DNA from: Blastopirellula marina
GTDB taxonomy: Bacteria > Planctomycetota > Planctomycetia > Pirellulales > Pirellulaceae
Length of the DNA stretch: 64,000 nucleotides
Direction of reading: 5' to 3'
Assembly (NCBI RefSeq): GCF_002967715.1
Contig: NZ_PUIA01000069.1
Span: 1 to 64,000, forward strand
Positions 45,883 to 55,126 of this stretch are shown piece after piece. Each line of letters starts with the position of its first letter. The first letter of the stretch is position 1. The translations under genes and the position numbers were made by a program. A model generated the notes under the pieces. It was not told the origin of the DNA. It saw nothing but the letters and a program-made list of their open reading frames with translations, and made no database searches.

Positions 45883-47301
45883 TTAGGCGGTATCGATCAC
45901 CTTCTTGCTACGCCACTGCCCGGTGAAGAAGCGGGCAAGGTGCGTTAGCGCCAGACAGATCACCCAGGTAGTCATGGCCACCCACAGGCCCTGCACGTGA
46001 ACCCGGTCCAACCACATGCATGTCACCGCCAACAGCAACAGTACCGACGAAAAGATCAGGCCGACCGTCAGAATGAACCGCACGTCGCCGGCACCTTTTA
46101 GGGCACTGACAAAGACCAGATTCACTGCGTCAAATACGCAAAAGAACGCGACAAACCGCAACAGGACAATAGCGAGAACGCGAATCTCTTCGAATTCCGA
46201 AGGCTCCATCCCCAGCGCATGGGCCGACAGAAAAAAGTCGGGCAGAAGAAAGTAGGTCAGCCCCATTCCACCAGCGTACACCAACGCGATGCAAAGTCCC
46301 GACCAGGTTGCCACGGCGGCTCGGGCCGGGTCGGCATGGCCGATTTCTCGTCCAACCAGCGTGCTGATTGCGATCCCCAGTCCAATTAGTGGAACAAATG
46401 TCAGGGCGTTGATATCAACCGCCAGCGTCGACGCGGTCATTGCCGTGATACCCATTCGCCCCATTAAGAAGGTAAAGCCCGTGAAAGTCCCCACCTCTAG
46501 CAGCACCTGAAAGCCACTCGCCGAACCATACTGAAAGATTCGCCGCAACAGCCCCGGTTCATCGTTCGACCAATCAAGGAAGCCAAACTGGCCACTCACC
46601 GCCGGTCGATACAGCAGAATCAGGTAGGCGACGACCTTAAACCACTGGCTCAGCGACGTTGCGATCGCCGCCCCTGTGATCCCTTCGAGCCACTCGCCGC
46701 AAAATCCAAAGATAAACAGGCCATCGAGCACCACATTCATGATGCACGAGCCGATTTCGACAAACATCACGGTCGTCGTCTTGCCGCGCCCCGTGAAAAA
46801 GGTCGACATGGCCGCGGATACGACCGATGCCCCCGCACCAAACGTGAGAATCTGGAAATAGCGGACTTCCAACTGCTGAACTTCCGCCGAATGTCCTACC
46901 AGCGAGAACGCCCAGGCGGCTAACGGAATCGTCAGAAAATAGGCTGGGATCATCAGCGAACCGAACTGGATCCCTTTACGGACGACCGCTCCGATCTGCC
47001 CTGGGCGACCGGCACCGTCGTACTGAGCAACGAACGTATTCAAGTACGATGCCAGGCCGATCGGAAAGCAAAGCAGCGTGAAATGCAGCATTCCCGCAGG
47101 CAGGGCAGCGGCCATTGCTTCCGGCGAATACCAGAACAGAAACATCCGGTCGACGAAATTTGTCATCGACCACGAGGCCGTCGAGGCGATCAGCGGCAGT
47201 GCGATCCAAAGCAGTTCGCGGATACCGCACGGGCGACTCCACCAATTTTCGTCGTTGCTGATTGTCGCAATCGACTCAGCGTGTTGTGATGGTTCCGCCA
47301 T
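45883..47301 (-). CDS. MATE-family multidrug/metabolite exporter
   Basis: A 472-residue integral membrane protein with about 12 helices in two six-helix halves. Family marks include LLWIALPLIASTASWSMTNF at the start, FFTGRGKTTTVMFVEIGSCI in the middle, and LGIAISTLVGREIGHADPARA. It exports cationic compounds or metabolites in exchange for protons or sodium. The ion cannot be told from sequence. It is a single gene; 191 bases separate it from the divergent dehydrogenase. Confidence 0.93.
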   Translation of the reverse strand: MAEPSQHAESIATISNDENWWSRPCGIRELLWIALPLIASTASWSMTNFVDRMFLFWYSPEAMAAALPAGMLHFTLLCFPIGLASYLNTFVAQYDGAGRPGQIGAVVRKGIQFGSLMIPAYFLTIPLAAWAFSLVGHSAEVQQLEVRYFQILTFGAGASVVSAAMSTFFTGRGKTTTVMFVEIGSCIMNVVLDGLFIFGFCGEWLEGITGAAIATSLSQWFKVVAYLILLYRPAVSGQFGFLDWSNDEPGLLRRIFQYGSASGFQVLLEVGTFTGFTFLMGRMGITAMTASTLAVDINALTFVPLIGLGIAISTLVGREIGHADPARAAVATWSGLCIALVYAGGMGLTYFLLPDFFLSAHALGMEPSEFEEIRVLAIVLLRFVAFFCVFDAVNLVFVSALKGAGDVRFILTVGLIFSSVLLLLAVTCMWLDRVHVQGLWVAMTTWVICLALTHLARFFTGQWRSKKVIDTA

Positions 47302-47442
47302 GAAATCCCAGGGAGAGGTGGGTAGAAACGAATCGAATTTCTATTATTCGCCAAGGTAACTTCCAGACAATCGCAAACCGGCCAGGTTCGGAATTCAGGC
47401 AAGGAAAGTTAACCCAATAGTCTGTATCTGTGAGTTGAATTA

Positions 47443-47489
47443 CGATAGCTCAACGCATTCATTTCGCATCCCCTACTGTTGAGCTATCG
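47443..47489 (+). promoter_or_regulatory. Perfect inverted repeat next to the dehydrogenase start codon
   Basis: Two 12-base arms, CGATAGCTCAAC (47443-47454) and GTTGAGCTATCG (47478-47489), are exact reverse complements with a 23-base spacer. The right arm ends three bases before the ATG at 47493, where a ribosome-binding site would lie. It could be a repressor operator or an mRNA hairpin that hides the translation start. Confidence 0.7.
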
Positions 47490-47492
47490 CCC

Positions 47493-48461
47493 ATGAAAAT
47501 TGCGCTTTGCTACCAGACACAACCCGAGTTCGTCGAGGCTATCCAACAAGTGGCCCCCGACGCCGAAGTGATCGATGCGGGGCAAGAGGGCATCGCCGAA
47601 GCCATTCTGGATGCCGATATCTTCTGCGGCCACGCCAAAGTCCCCATGCCATGGGCCGAGGTCGTGCAAAAAGGGAAGCTGAAGTGGATCCAGTCGTCGG
47701 CCGCCGGCATGGACCATTGCCTGGTGCCGGAGGTGATTGCCTCGGATATTATCGTTTCGAGTGCCTCGGGGCTGTTTGCCAATCAGGTCGCAGAGCAAAC
47801 TTGTTCCCTCTTATTGGGCCTGATTCGCAGTTTACCGGTTTTCTTTCGGGCGCAAACGGTAAAAGATTATACAAGAAGACCTACCCATGACCTGCACGGC
47901 AAAACGGTTGGCATCGTGGGACTGGGGGGAAATGGACGTCGAATTGCGGAAATCATGTCGGCGTTCCGAACCCGCATCCTGGCGACAGACCTCTTTCCTT
48001 ATGATTGCCCACCTCATGTCGAACAGTTGTGGCCGGCCGATCGACTGGACGACCTGCTCGCCCAGTCGGACGTGGTGATCCTCACATTGCCCCTCAATGC
48101 GAGCACGTACCACATCATCGACGAAGGCCGCTTCGCCGCGATGAAGCAGGATGCCTGGTTCATCAACGTGGCCCGCGGTCAGGTTGTAAAAGAGTCGGCC
48201 TTGGTCGAGGCACTTCAGAGCAAGAAGCTGTTGGGGGCTGGCGTCGACGTGGCTGAGATCGAACCCTTGCCGGCCGAGAGTCCACTATGGACCATGGAGA
48301 ATGTAATCATTTCCCCACATGTTGGGGCCCAAGGAGCCACACGCAACGCCGACGCAACACAGCTGTTCTGCACGAATCTGCGGCGGTATTTAAATGGCGA
48401 ACCTCCCATCAATTTGGTTGATAAGCAGCTCGGTTTCCCGGTACGTAAACCGACAACGTAG
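47493..48461 (+). CDS. D-2-hydroxyacid dehydrogenase (NAD-dependent)
   Basis: A 322-residue cytosolic enzyme of the D-isomer 2-hydroxyacid dehydrogenase family. The nucleotide-binding motif is VGIVGLGGNGRRIAEIM (about 140-156), the catalytic Arg lies in FINVARGQVVKES, the Glu in VDVAEIEPLPAESPLW and the His in NVIISPHVGAQ. It reduces 2-keto acids or oxidises D-2-hydroxyacids; the substrate is not known. It is transcribed away from the MATE gene. The inverted repeat at its start is the main sign of regulation. Confidence 0.93.
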   Translation: MKIALCYQTQPEFVEAIQQVAPDAEVIDAGQEGIAEAILDADIFCGHAKVPMPWAEVVQKGKLKWIQSSAAGMDHCLVPEVIASDIIVSSASGLFANQVAEQTCSLLLGLIRSLPVFFRAQTVKDYTRRPTHDLHGKTVGIVGLGGNGRRIAEIMSAFRTRILATDLFPYDCPPHVEQLWPADRLDDLLAQSDVVILTLPLNASTYHIIDEGRFAAMKQDAWFINVARGQVVKESALVEALQSKKLLGAGVDVAEIEPLPAESPLWTMENVIISPHVGAQGATRNADATQLFCTNLRRYLNGEPPINLVDKQLGFPVRKPTT

Positions 48462-48602
48462 CGGCACAATCCAGTACAATCAGCCTTTACATACCAATAA
48501 GATGGAAGATATTACCACTGACTAGAAAATTCAGTTTTTGCGGGAAAGAATCTTTACCCACAGATTCCCTCCCTCCTATCATGCACAAGGAAATCCTGCG
48601 TT

Positions 48603-49766
48603 TTGAACCCCGATGACGCCGACAGGAAGTCGCCACTCATGCTAACGACAACGCAACAAAACCTTCAGCCGACTCTTTCCTTGGATGGCGATGCCACCGA
48701 GCGGAAGTGCCCCATCGAGTTGATGCAGCGTTACGAATCGCTTATTTCGGCTAGAAGATCGAGTTGGACCGAACACTACGCACTGCGCCGGCTGCTCGGC
48801 TCTGGCGGACAAGGTTTGGTGTTTCTGACTGAGCGACGCGGTGCCAATGGCTTTACGCTTCCCTTGGCCATCAAGATCTTTTCACCTGAGCGTTTCGATA
48901 GTGCCACGCACTACAACGAAGCGATGGCCCGAAGTGCGCGAGTTGCTTCCCGCGTTGCCCAGATTCAGCAGCACAACCTGCTAGAGATCCACAATTTCCT
49001 CGATTCCAGCACGATCCGCGTGATGGTGATGGAATGGGTCGACGGATACGACTTGCAGAAGCTTTCGACACCTGGCATGGTCGAACGGATCCGTCCTCAG
49101 GTGACCGACCAGCGATGGGATTACATCAACCAGGTCGTGGTCACCAAGGGTCCGCAGCAGCCTCGCTTCAAGCCCGGTGTCGCCGTGGCGATCGCTCGCG
49201 ACTGCCTGGCAGCGCTTGCGGCGCTCCATCGCGATGGAGTCGTTCATGCGGATGTGAAGCCGTCGAACATTATGCTCAAGCGAACCGGTACGGCCAAGCT
49301 GATCGATATTGGTTCCGCCTTCGAGATCGACAACGCCCCCGATACACGGACGTGCACGCCAGCGTACGCGGCACCGGAAGTGTTGGAAGGAGAGGAAGCT
49401 ACGCCGCGCAGCGACCTGGCCAGCCTGGGCTATGTCTTGATCGAGATGCTCTCGGGAAGGTCCCTCTTCGGGCACATCAAGAATTTCCGAGAACTGCTCG
49501 AGACGAAGCGATTCCTCGCACAGCGACTGCTGGAGATCCTTCCCGACGAAGTGACCTGCAACGAGTTGCTGATGAACTTCTGTCGACGCTTGATTGCCCC
49601 TGATCCATCGCGCCGCTTCCCTTCTGCGGAAGACGCCGACCTGCGATCAGGCGGAGCAGCTTCGTTCCATCGCCAATTGGTCAAAGGAGACCTGGCGGTC
49701 GAATACGACAACGAGATCCGCCTGTGGATCGAAGAGCTTCAGCAAACAGAAGAAGATCTGTCGTAA
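48603..49766 (+). CDS. Ser/Thr protein kinase, cytosolic, non-RD type
   Basis: The protein has 387 residues from TTG at 48603; the first ATG is at 48639. The kinase domain covers about 55-350, with glycine loop LGSGGQGLVF, lysine in LAIKIF and the catalytic loop VVHADVKPSNIML, where Ala replaces the Arg of HRD. The metal motif is DIG (LIDIGSAFE) instead of DFG, followed by YAAPEVL. Lack of the HRD Arg usually means activation-loop phosphorylation is not needed. There is no membrane segment, unlike the kinase at 3530. The target is unknown. It converges on the next gene with a 25-base gap. Confidence 0.9.
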   Translation: MNPDDADRKSPLMLTTTQQNLQPTLSLDGDATERKCPIELMQRYESLISARRSSWTEHYALRRLLGSGGQGLVFLTERRGANGFTLPLAIKIFSPERFDSATHYNEAMARSARVASRVAQIQQHNLLEIHNFLDSSTIRVMVMEWVDGYDLQKLSTPGMVERIRPQVTDQRWDYINQVVVTKGPQQPRFKPGVAVAIARDCLAALAALHRDGVVHADVKPSNIMLKRTGTAKLIDIGSAFEIDNAPDTRTCTPAYAAPEVLEGEEATPRSDLASLGYVLIEMLSGRSLFGHIKNFRELLETKRFLAQRLLEILPDEVTCNELLMNFCRRLIAPDPSRRFPSAEDADLRSGGAASFHRQLVKGDLAVEYDNEIRLWIEELQQTEEDLS

Positions 49767-49791
49767 CTCTCGGACTCTTCGAAGAGATCGG

Positions 49792-50790
49792 CTAAAAGCT
49801 AACACGGCGGTTCTCGGCAATGCTTTGCCGAGCCGCCTGGATCACGCGGGTTGACTCGCGGAATTCGGTCAAGCAGTCGAAATGGTTATTGCCGTTTTCC
49901 AGCAAGCGGTGGAAAGCCGAGAACAGGCGTTCTCCCACCGGGCGTTCTCCTTCCAGCGATTCCATATGACGTCCTGCGCCGTTGAACCAGATCAACGTGT
50001 TGGGCAGGTCGATAAATGCGATACCATTCTCGCAACATACCTGCATCGCAGCCGGCGGGCGAAACGAAACGGCTTCCGGCCAGTCATTACGCAGGTATGT
50101 GCCCGCACTAATCTGGGCGACGACACGCTGACTCGGATCTTCCTTCGACTGGAAATCGACGCTCAGCATCTGATATTCCATATCGCTGGGATCATCGGCC
50201 CGTGGATAACTGACACTCATCAGCGACTCCGGCTTGCCGTCGACAATGTATCGGCACCAGTCGAAGATCTCGGCCAGGAAACGCTGAATGATGAGCCATC
50301 GCGGGCTGTTGGCACCTTGGGCCGGCGTGATTCGGTGGTGACAGAAAATCAGCTTGGGGCGTCCCAGCTGCGTCGCGATCAATTCCTTCAGTCGAATCGT
50401 GGCCGGGGCAAATCGCCGCGGGAATTCGATCATGAAAGGAACCTTGGTCGACTCCACAAGTCGTACCACTTCGCTCTGGGCCTGGGAATCGAGTTCAAGG
50501 GCCGTATTCAAATAAACGGCTTTTCCTGCAGCACAGGCCGATTGAAGCGGCAATAAGCCAGACCACTGTTGATCGAGCAGAAAAACCGCATCAATATGCT
50601 CAGCGGAAATCGCTCGGCGGAAACCATACGGGGAGAGCGCATTGAACTGCGACGCAGCATTCTTAGCCCGTAAGGCCACCTCATCGCAGATGAATTCGAC
50701 CTTATAGCGATCTTGGAGAGAGTGAAGGGCAGGGCGGTGACGCGATTCCCAATCGCTTCCTAATCCGACCACGCCAATATGTAACACCAT
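49792..50790 (-). CDS. Gfo/Idh/MocA-family oxidoreductase, cytosolic
   Basis: A 332-residue protein without export signal. It has an N-terminal Rossmann fold (VLHIGVVGLGSDWESRHRPAL), the middle segment DAVFLLDQQWSGLLPLQSAC in the place where the family binds substrate, and a long alpha/beta C-terminal domain (MIEFPRRFAPATIRLKELIA). The EKP motif of the family is replaced by YLNTALE near residue 95, so catalytic details may differ. Substrate unknown. It is a single gene. Confidence 0.87.
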   Translation of the reverse strand: MVLHIGVVGLGSDWESRHRPALHSLQDRYKVEFICDEVALRAKNAASQFNALSPYGFRRAISAEHIDAVFLLDQQWSGLLPLQSACAAGKAVYLNTALELDSQAQSEVVRLVESTKVPFMIEFPRRFAPATIRLKELIATQLGRPKLIFCHHRITPAQGANSPRWLIIQRFLAEIFDWCRYIVDGKPESLMSVSYPRADDPSDMEYQMLSVDFQSKEDPSQRVVAQISAGTYLRNDWPEAVSFRPPAAMQVCCENGIAFIDLPNTLIWFNGAGRHMESLEGERPVGERLFSAFHRLLENGNNHFDCLTEFRESTRVIQAARQSIAENRRVSF

Positions 50791-51260
50791 ACAGGGATAC
50801 GTCCTTGAAATCGTCCAGGCATTTGCCCCGGCAGGTTCGCCGTAACTATTGGCTATTGAAGCATTTCTGCTAGCACAACTCTAGTCGGAATTGCAATTTC
50901 TTTTCCGTACTTCCAACCTGCGGTCTACAAGCAACTTGTTGCGCTTACCCGAAAAGTCTTTGGGAAGTTCTCATCTTGGACACTTGCCATCGACTTCTGA
51001 ATCGTTAAACTTGGCCCAAACCTCAGGACCGGTCACCGCACAAGACCCATTGTGCTGCGTTGGGTGGTCAACCAAACGAGTTCATCTCGTTACCACCGTG
51101 TCGCACTGAGTTGCGACTTTACCGCAAAACCGACTGGATCCAAAACGACAACCACACCCCACCCAAGTTTTCTGGACTACGTGGTCTGTTTGTTCACCTG
51201 TGACCCAAGGTGCAGGCCCAATTCAAGCTAACGGGCAGAATTAAGTAAGGAACGAATTTT
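50791..51260. other. Intergenic region (470 bp) without visible gene
   Basis: It separates the divergent oxidoreductase and thioredoxin-like genes. I see no convincing coding frame and no strong hairpin. An AAGTAAGGAA ribosome-binding site precedes the thioredoxin-like ATG. The length suggests promoters for both sides or an untranslated leader, but no clear -35/-10 pair stands out. Confidence 0.35.
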
Positions 51261-51692
51261 ATGCTCGGTATTACCATGGCCATTCTGTTGCAAGTTTCCG
51301 CAGTTGGCGACACGACGGTCGATTACAACTCGGCATTCAAAGACGCCTCGGAAACTGGCAAGCCGATGCTTGTCCTCGTCGGCACAGATTGGTGTCCAGC
51401 ATGCGTGACGATGAAGCAATCGATCATCCCACGCCTTAAACGTGCTGGCCGTTTGAGCGGTGTCGTCTACACAGAAGTCGATGCCGACGCCCAACCTCGC
51501 ATCGCCCACCGCATCATGTCGGGTGGAGGCTACCCGCAATTGGCTCTTTACCGCAAGACGAAAGACGGCTGGCGTCGTCAAATTCTGGTTGGCGTTCAAT
51601 CCGAATCTACCATCCAGACGCTGGTAGACCGTGCTGTTGCCGCCCAAGAATCGGAAGCCGACAAGCTCGAAGTTCTGCCGATCTCGCAGTAG
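51261..51692 (+). CDS. Thioredoxin-fold protein with CPAC active site
   Basis: A 143-residue protein. The first ~17 residues are hydrophobic (MLGITMAILLQVSAVG) and may be a short signal peptide. The thioredoxin fold is marked by PMLVLVGTDWCPACVTMKQS (redox cysteines in CPAC), a VDADAQPRIAHRIMSGGGYPQL segment with the cis-Pro after GGGY, and a C-terminal extension of about 20 residues. It is likely a thiol oxidoreductase for envelope or secreted proteins. It is a single gene followed by a terminator. Confidence 0.9.
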   Translation: MLGITMAILLQVSAVGDTTVDYNSAFKDASETGKPMLVLVGTDWCPACVTMKQSIIPRLKRAGRLSGVVYTEVDADAQPRIAHRIMSGGGYPQLALYRKTKDGWRRQILVGVQSESTIQTLVDRAVAAQESEADKLEVLPISQ

Positions 51693-51795
51693 TCTCTGCG
51701 GTACGCTTTCCCACCGAAAGCAATTCAACAAGCGCATTCCTGTTGGGATAGCCAGCCCGCACTGGCTCATCCCGGCAGTTGCCTATGCACAATGC

Positions 51796-51832
51796 AATAA
51801 GCCAGAAGTCCTTCGACTCCTGGCTTATTTTA
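51796..51832 (+). terminator. Terminator after the thioredoxin-like gene
   Basis: A 15-base stem with one mismatch (AATAAGCCAGAAGTC and GACTCCTGGCTTATT) and a CTTC loop, followed by TTA. It lies between two convergent genes, 104 bases after the thioredoxin-like stop and about 50 before the cheX-like stop, so it may serve both. Confidence 0.75.
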
Positions 51833-51882
51833 TGCCCCAGCTATAGCGCCGTGCGATTTCCGATTTTTTGCCAATCGGTTTC

Positions 51883-52407
51883 TTACAGTTTCAAGAAGCA
51901 CATGCTGACCGATAGGAGTCGGTCGTCGAGCATGATGGCTTCCGAGTTTTCGTGTTCGAAGGTCGCGCTCACGAATTCAAGACCGCGAGCGAACGCCATC
52001 TGGTAGCCTTCACCCACGATCACCGAAGGAACGGTAATCCCCTGGAACGAGAACGAAGTCTTCGCCAGGTTCGATTTGATGCCGCCGCAAATCATGTTCG
52101 TGACTTCGCCGGCTCCATCGACAACCTGGCTGGTGAGTTTGCCAAACTCTTCTTGTAGCAACCCTTCGACGACGTTGATCGCCAGCATCTCCGACATGTT
52201 CACCGTGATGAAACCGGAAACGCGTCCGTGAACACCAATGATGCCCGTCACCAGGCCGTTCTCTCGGAGCGGCACTCGAGCCACGCCCACGCAGCGTGCG
52301 GTCGTACCGCACATGGTAAGTGCCTTTTCCACAGAAGTAACCACAGCTTCCGCGAGAACCGAGTTGGTTCCGGCCAGGCTCGACGTGTTTTCGATAACGG
52401 TTGACAT
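51883..52407 (-). CDS. CheX-like chemotaxis-type phosphatase (lone gene)
   Basis: A 174-residue protein with the CheX/CheC signature E...N...G in GAGEVTNMICGGIKSNLA (about 92-109) and the following SVIVGEGYQ. N-terminal residues VLAEAVVTSVEKALTMCG form the first helix. CheX dephosphorylates CheY-P in chemotaxis or related two-component pathways. No other chemotaxis gene lies in the window, so it may regulate a stand-alone receiver protein elsewhere. It lies downstream of, and in the same direction as, the sigma-54 activator, 185 bases away. Confidence 0.87.
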   Translation of the reverse strand: MSTVIENTSSLAGTNSVLAEAVVTSVEKALTMCGTTARCVGVARVPLRENGLVTGIIGVHGRVSGFITVNMSEMLAINVVEGLLQEEFGKLTSQVVDGAGEVTNMICGGIKSNLAKTSFSFQGITVPSVIVGEGYQMAFARGLEFVSATFEHENSEAIMLDDRLLSVSMCFLKL

Positions 52408-52592
52408 GTTTGCCCCACCTACTGGTATTCAGTGAATGATTTGTCGGCGTCAGTTTGCCACGTAAGTATGGGACAACTTTGCCAACAAATTCTGACAGGG
52501 GGCAAGATGGCGAATCTTGATCGCGTTCAATGCCAGGCGGGAACGGCATAACCGTTACAAACCGCACGGAATCTCGATGCCTGACCAGGCAA

Positions 52593-54617
52593 TTATGCTT
52601 CTGCTGGGGGCTGAATATGATATCGGCGAATCTTCCGATCGAGCGTCGATCGTTCAATTCCCAGAATTCCCGCCGTCCGGCTCTTATTCCAGCCGGTCGC
52701 CCGCAGCGTGGCGTTGATATGACGCTTTTCGAGGTCGGCCAGCGAAAGAGGCTCGTAGCCGCTCTTGGTGGCGTTCAGTTCGGCCGTATCGCCACTGGCT
52801 GTCAGATTTGAAAGGGCGAGGTCCTCGGAACTGATTCGTTCCGATTGAGCCAACACAACCGATCGTTCAATCACGTTCTTCAGTTCGCGTACGTTCCCTG
52901 GCCAGCGATACTTCTGCAAGTCGTCGATCGCCGACTGGGTGAAGCCGAGGATCTTTCGCCCCGTCTCCGCGTTGAATTTCTGCACGAAATACGACGCTAG
53001 TTCCAGGATGTCTTCAGGCCGCTTACGGAGCGGGGGGACGTTTACTTCCACCACTCGCAATCGGAAGAACAAGTCGCGGCGGAATCGGCCGCGTTCGACT
53101 TCCTTCTCCAGGTCTCGGTTGGTGGCGGCGATCACGCGTACATCGACCTGTACCGCTTCGTTACCACCGACACGCTCGAACGGATGTCCTTCAAGTACGC
53201 GGAGAAACTTGGCTTGAATCGCTTCGCTCATTTCGCCGATTTCGTCGAGCATGAGCGTCCCGCGGTGGGCGGCTTCAAACTTACCGACCTTGCGATCGGT
53301 GGCCCCGGTGAACGCACCTTTCTCGTGACCGAACAGCTCGCTCTCCAGCAGAGACTCGCTCAGGGCGGCACAGTTCAAACAAACGAACGGGCCTTTCTTA
53401 CGTGTGCTGGCAAAGTGAACAGCCCGGGCAACCAGTTCCTTACCGACACCACTTTCGCCGGTAATCAAAATGGTCGCACGGCTCGGGGCGACGCGGGCAA
53501 CCTGCTTCTGGACGTCGAGAATCAGCGGGCTGCTACCGACGATATTACTTTCTGCTCCGAGACGTTGACGCAGTTCGTCGATTTCGACCATCGACTGCGA
53601 GATGGTTTCAGTCAGTTCCTGTTGACGTTCAAGATTCTTCAAAGCCAACGCGACATTTTCGGCCACGGCCAGCGTGAACTCGAGATCTTCCGGGTCGGGA
53701 ATCCTTCCGGTATCGGTCGAGTAAAGATGAATCAGGCCGATCACTTTGCCGTTCTGTCGGATGGGAGCAGCCAACACGCTGGTCGCGTGAATATCCCCCT
53801 TACTGTCACGGCTACCAAAGCGGCTGTCGTCGGTCACGTTGCGAGCCAGCACGGCTTCTCCTTCGCGGAGCACCGTGTTGGCCAGGAACCGCGAGATGCG
53901 GTGATAGACCGGCAGTTTGTCGGTACGCGAGCTGATCAGTTCCAAGTCTTTTTCGGTCGCAGGTCCCTTGAACGTGCGAGGAATCAACAGCACGGCCCCC
54001 GAGTCGACTTGCGTGCTTTCAAACAGACCTTCCAGGGCCAGGTTCGCCACCGCGATCACATCGGCCTGTTGAGCGAGTTCAAACGCCAACTGACACAAAC
54101 GAGCTGCTGCCCGACCGACACGTGGGACAACGGTGCTCTCATTTGGGTCTTGAATTTCCGGCTTCAGAAAACGGGTCTGTTGCCGACGATGCGTGATGTT
54201 CGTCGGCTCGGCGATGTCGAGCACATGCTCGCTGTCGTAGCCGACAACCGTTTGATCAACTTCAGCGTTCGAGTCGAACAGGTGATTACTGCTGGAAGAA
54301 CCATCGGGAAACGCGGTGGACAGATCGTTCACAAACGCCAACTGCGTATTGGCGACGCGAATGATGTTGCCCGGGGTCAGCGCCTGGTCCCCACGGATAG
54401 GGGAGTCTTCCACGGTTGTTCCATTCCGCGAGTCGAGATCGCGGATGGTCCAGACACCTTGCGAGAGAAAAATTTCAGCATGATAACGGCTACAGCGATC
54501 ATCCTTGATGACAATCTGATTGGTCGGCGCACGACCGATCGTGACATTTTGCCCTTCAACGAGCCGAAAAACGTCCGTCCACTTCGACCCTTCACGAATA
54601 ATCAAATACGCGATCAT
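52593..54617 (-). CDS. Sigma-54-dependent transcriptional activator with FHA and GAF domains
   Basis: The protein has 674 residues from the ATG at 54617, which puts the FHA domain at the N-terminus ([20 protein letters not shown], then DLDSRNGT). An open frame continues upstream to 54704 but shows no domain. A GAF domain covers about 170-330. The AAA+ domain (about 365-600) has Walker A GESGVGKE, the sigma-54 contact motif GAFTGA and LDEIGEMS. A Fis-type helix-turn-helix ends the protein ([20 protein letters not shown]). FHA binds phospho-Thr peptides, so a Ser/Thr kinase may control the activator (inference). The target genes are not known. Confidence 0.94.
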   Translation of the reverse strand: MIAYLIIREGSKWTDVFRLVEGQNVTIGRAPTNQIVIKDDRCSRYHAEIFLSQGVWTIRDLDSRNGTTVEDSPIRGDQALTPGNIIRVANTQLAFVNDLSTAFPDGSSSSNHLFDSNAEVDQTVVGYDSEHVLDIAEPTNITHRRQQTRFLKPEIQDPNESTVVPRVGRAAARLCQLAFELAQQADVIAVANLALEGLFESTQVDSGAVLLIPRTFKGPATEKDLELISSRTDKLPVYHRISRFLANTVLREGEAVLARNVTDDSRFGSRDSKGDIHATSVLAAPIRQNGKVIGLIHLYSTDTGRIPDPEDLEFTLAVAENVALALKNLERQQELTETISQSMVEIDELRQRLGAESNIVGSSPLILDVQKQVARVAPSRATILITGESGVGKELVARAVHFASTRKKGPFVCLNCAALSESLLESELFGHEKGAFTGATDRKVGKFEAAHRGTLMLDEIGEMSEAIQAKFLRVLEGHPFERVGGNEAVQVDVRVIAATNRDLEKEVERGRFRRDLFFRLRVVEVNVPPLRKRPEDILELASYFVQKFNAETGRKILGFTQSAIDDLQKYRWPGNVRELKNVIERSVVLAQSERISSEDLALSNLTASGDTAELNATKSGYEPLSLADLEKRHINATLRATGWNKSRTAGILGIERSTLDRKIRRYHIQPPAEA

Positions 54618-55126
54618 TCTGTTTTTTTTGCTGACCTTGCTAACCAGGACTCGCCACCTGCGAGTAACCAAACGCTCTGCAATGAATGTATCGTAATAAT
54701 ACACTTATACGCACGAGTTTGTTCGAGGCAAAATGGCTGGTGGTCAATTTTGCGCCAGTTAAGTGCGAATGTCCCCAGAGGTTGGTGTTTCCTTTCTATA
54801 GGAGAACTAGGTAGAATAGGCAGGCACCCCTGGGGGTTAACAATCCCCAAAAAACGCACAGCCGGACCTTGAAGATTCGGAAAATGGGATTTCAACCGAA
54901 TCCTTGCAACCGATTTCAGGCCGAACTATTGTAGATTGAATGGAAATCCCAACTTGCGCGGATTTTCTCACCTTGTCGGACTAGCCGATGTGGGCAAATT
55001 TGGCCTGCACGGGATCATCATCCTTTCACAGACCGAGCTTTGAAACAGCTCTTTTAGACCGATCGATGTTTCACCATTGGGTGACATCCAAGGCGGTCTA
55101 TCGCGATAAAACCGGAGATCTTTCGA
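54618..55126 (+). other. Intergenic region between activator and DUF1598 gene (509 bp)
   Basis: No gene seen. An inverted repeat GATTCGG (54874-54880) and CCGAATC (54896-54902) lies just before a possible promoter, TTGCAA (54904-54909), 17 bases, TATTGT (54927-54932), reading toward the DUF1598 gene. GGAG lies 11-14 bases before that gene's ATG. The repeat overlaps the promoter region and could be an operator. Confidence 0.4.

Noticed and set aside
50891-51109. Possible 72-residue gene in the 470-bp gap
   Set aside because: Composition is random-like (Ser, Leu, Thr), and there is no ribosome-binding site or hydrophobic pattern.
52408-52592. Sigma-54 promoter for the cheX-like gene
   Set aside because: A GTGGCA element is present, but the distance to the next GC is 9 instead of 10 bases, and no TTGC box fits.
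53184-54872. 562-codon plus-strand frame opposite the sigma-54 activator
   Set aside because: It shows no recognisable domain and lies fully antisense to a protein with intact FHA, GAF, AAA+ and HTH motifs.
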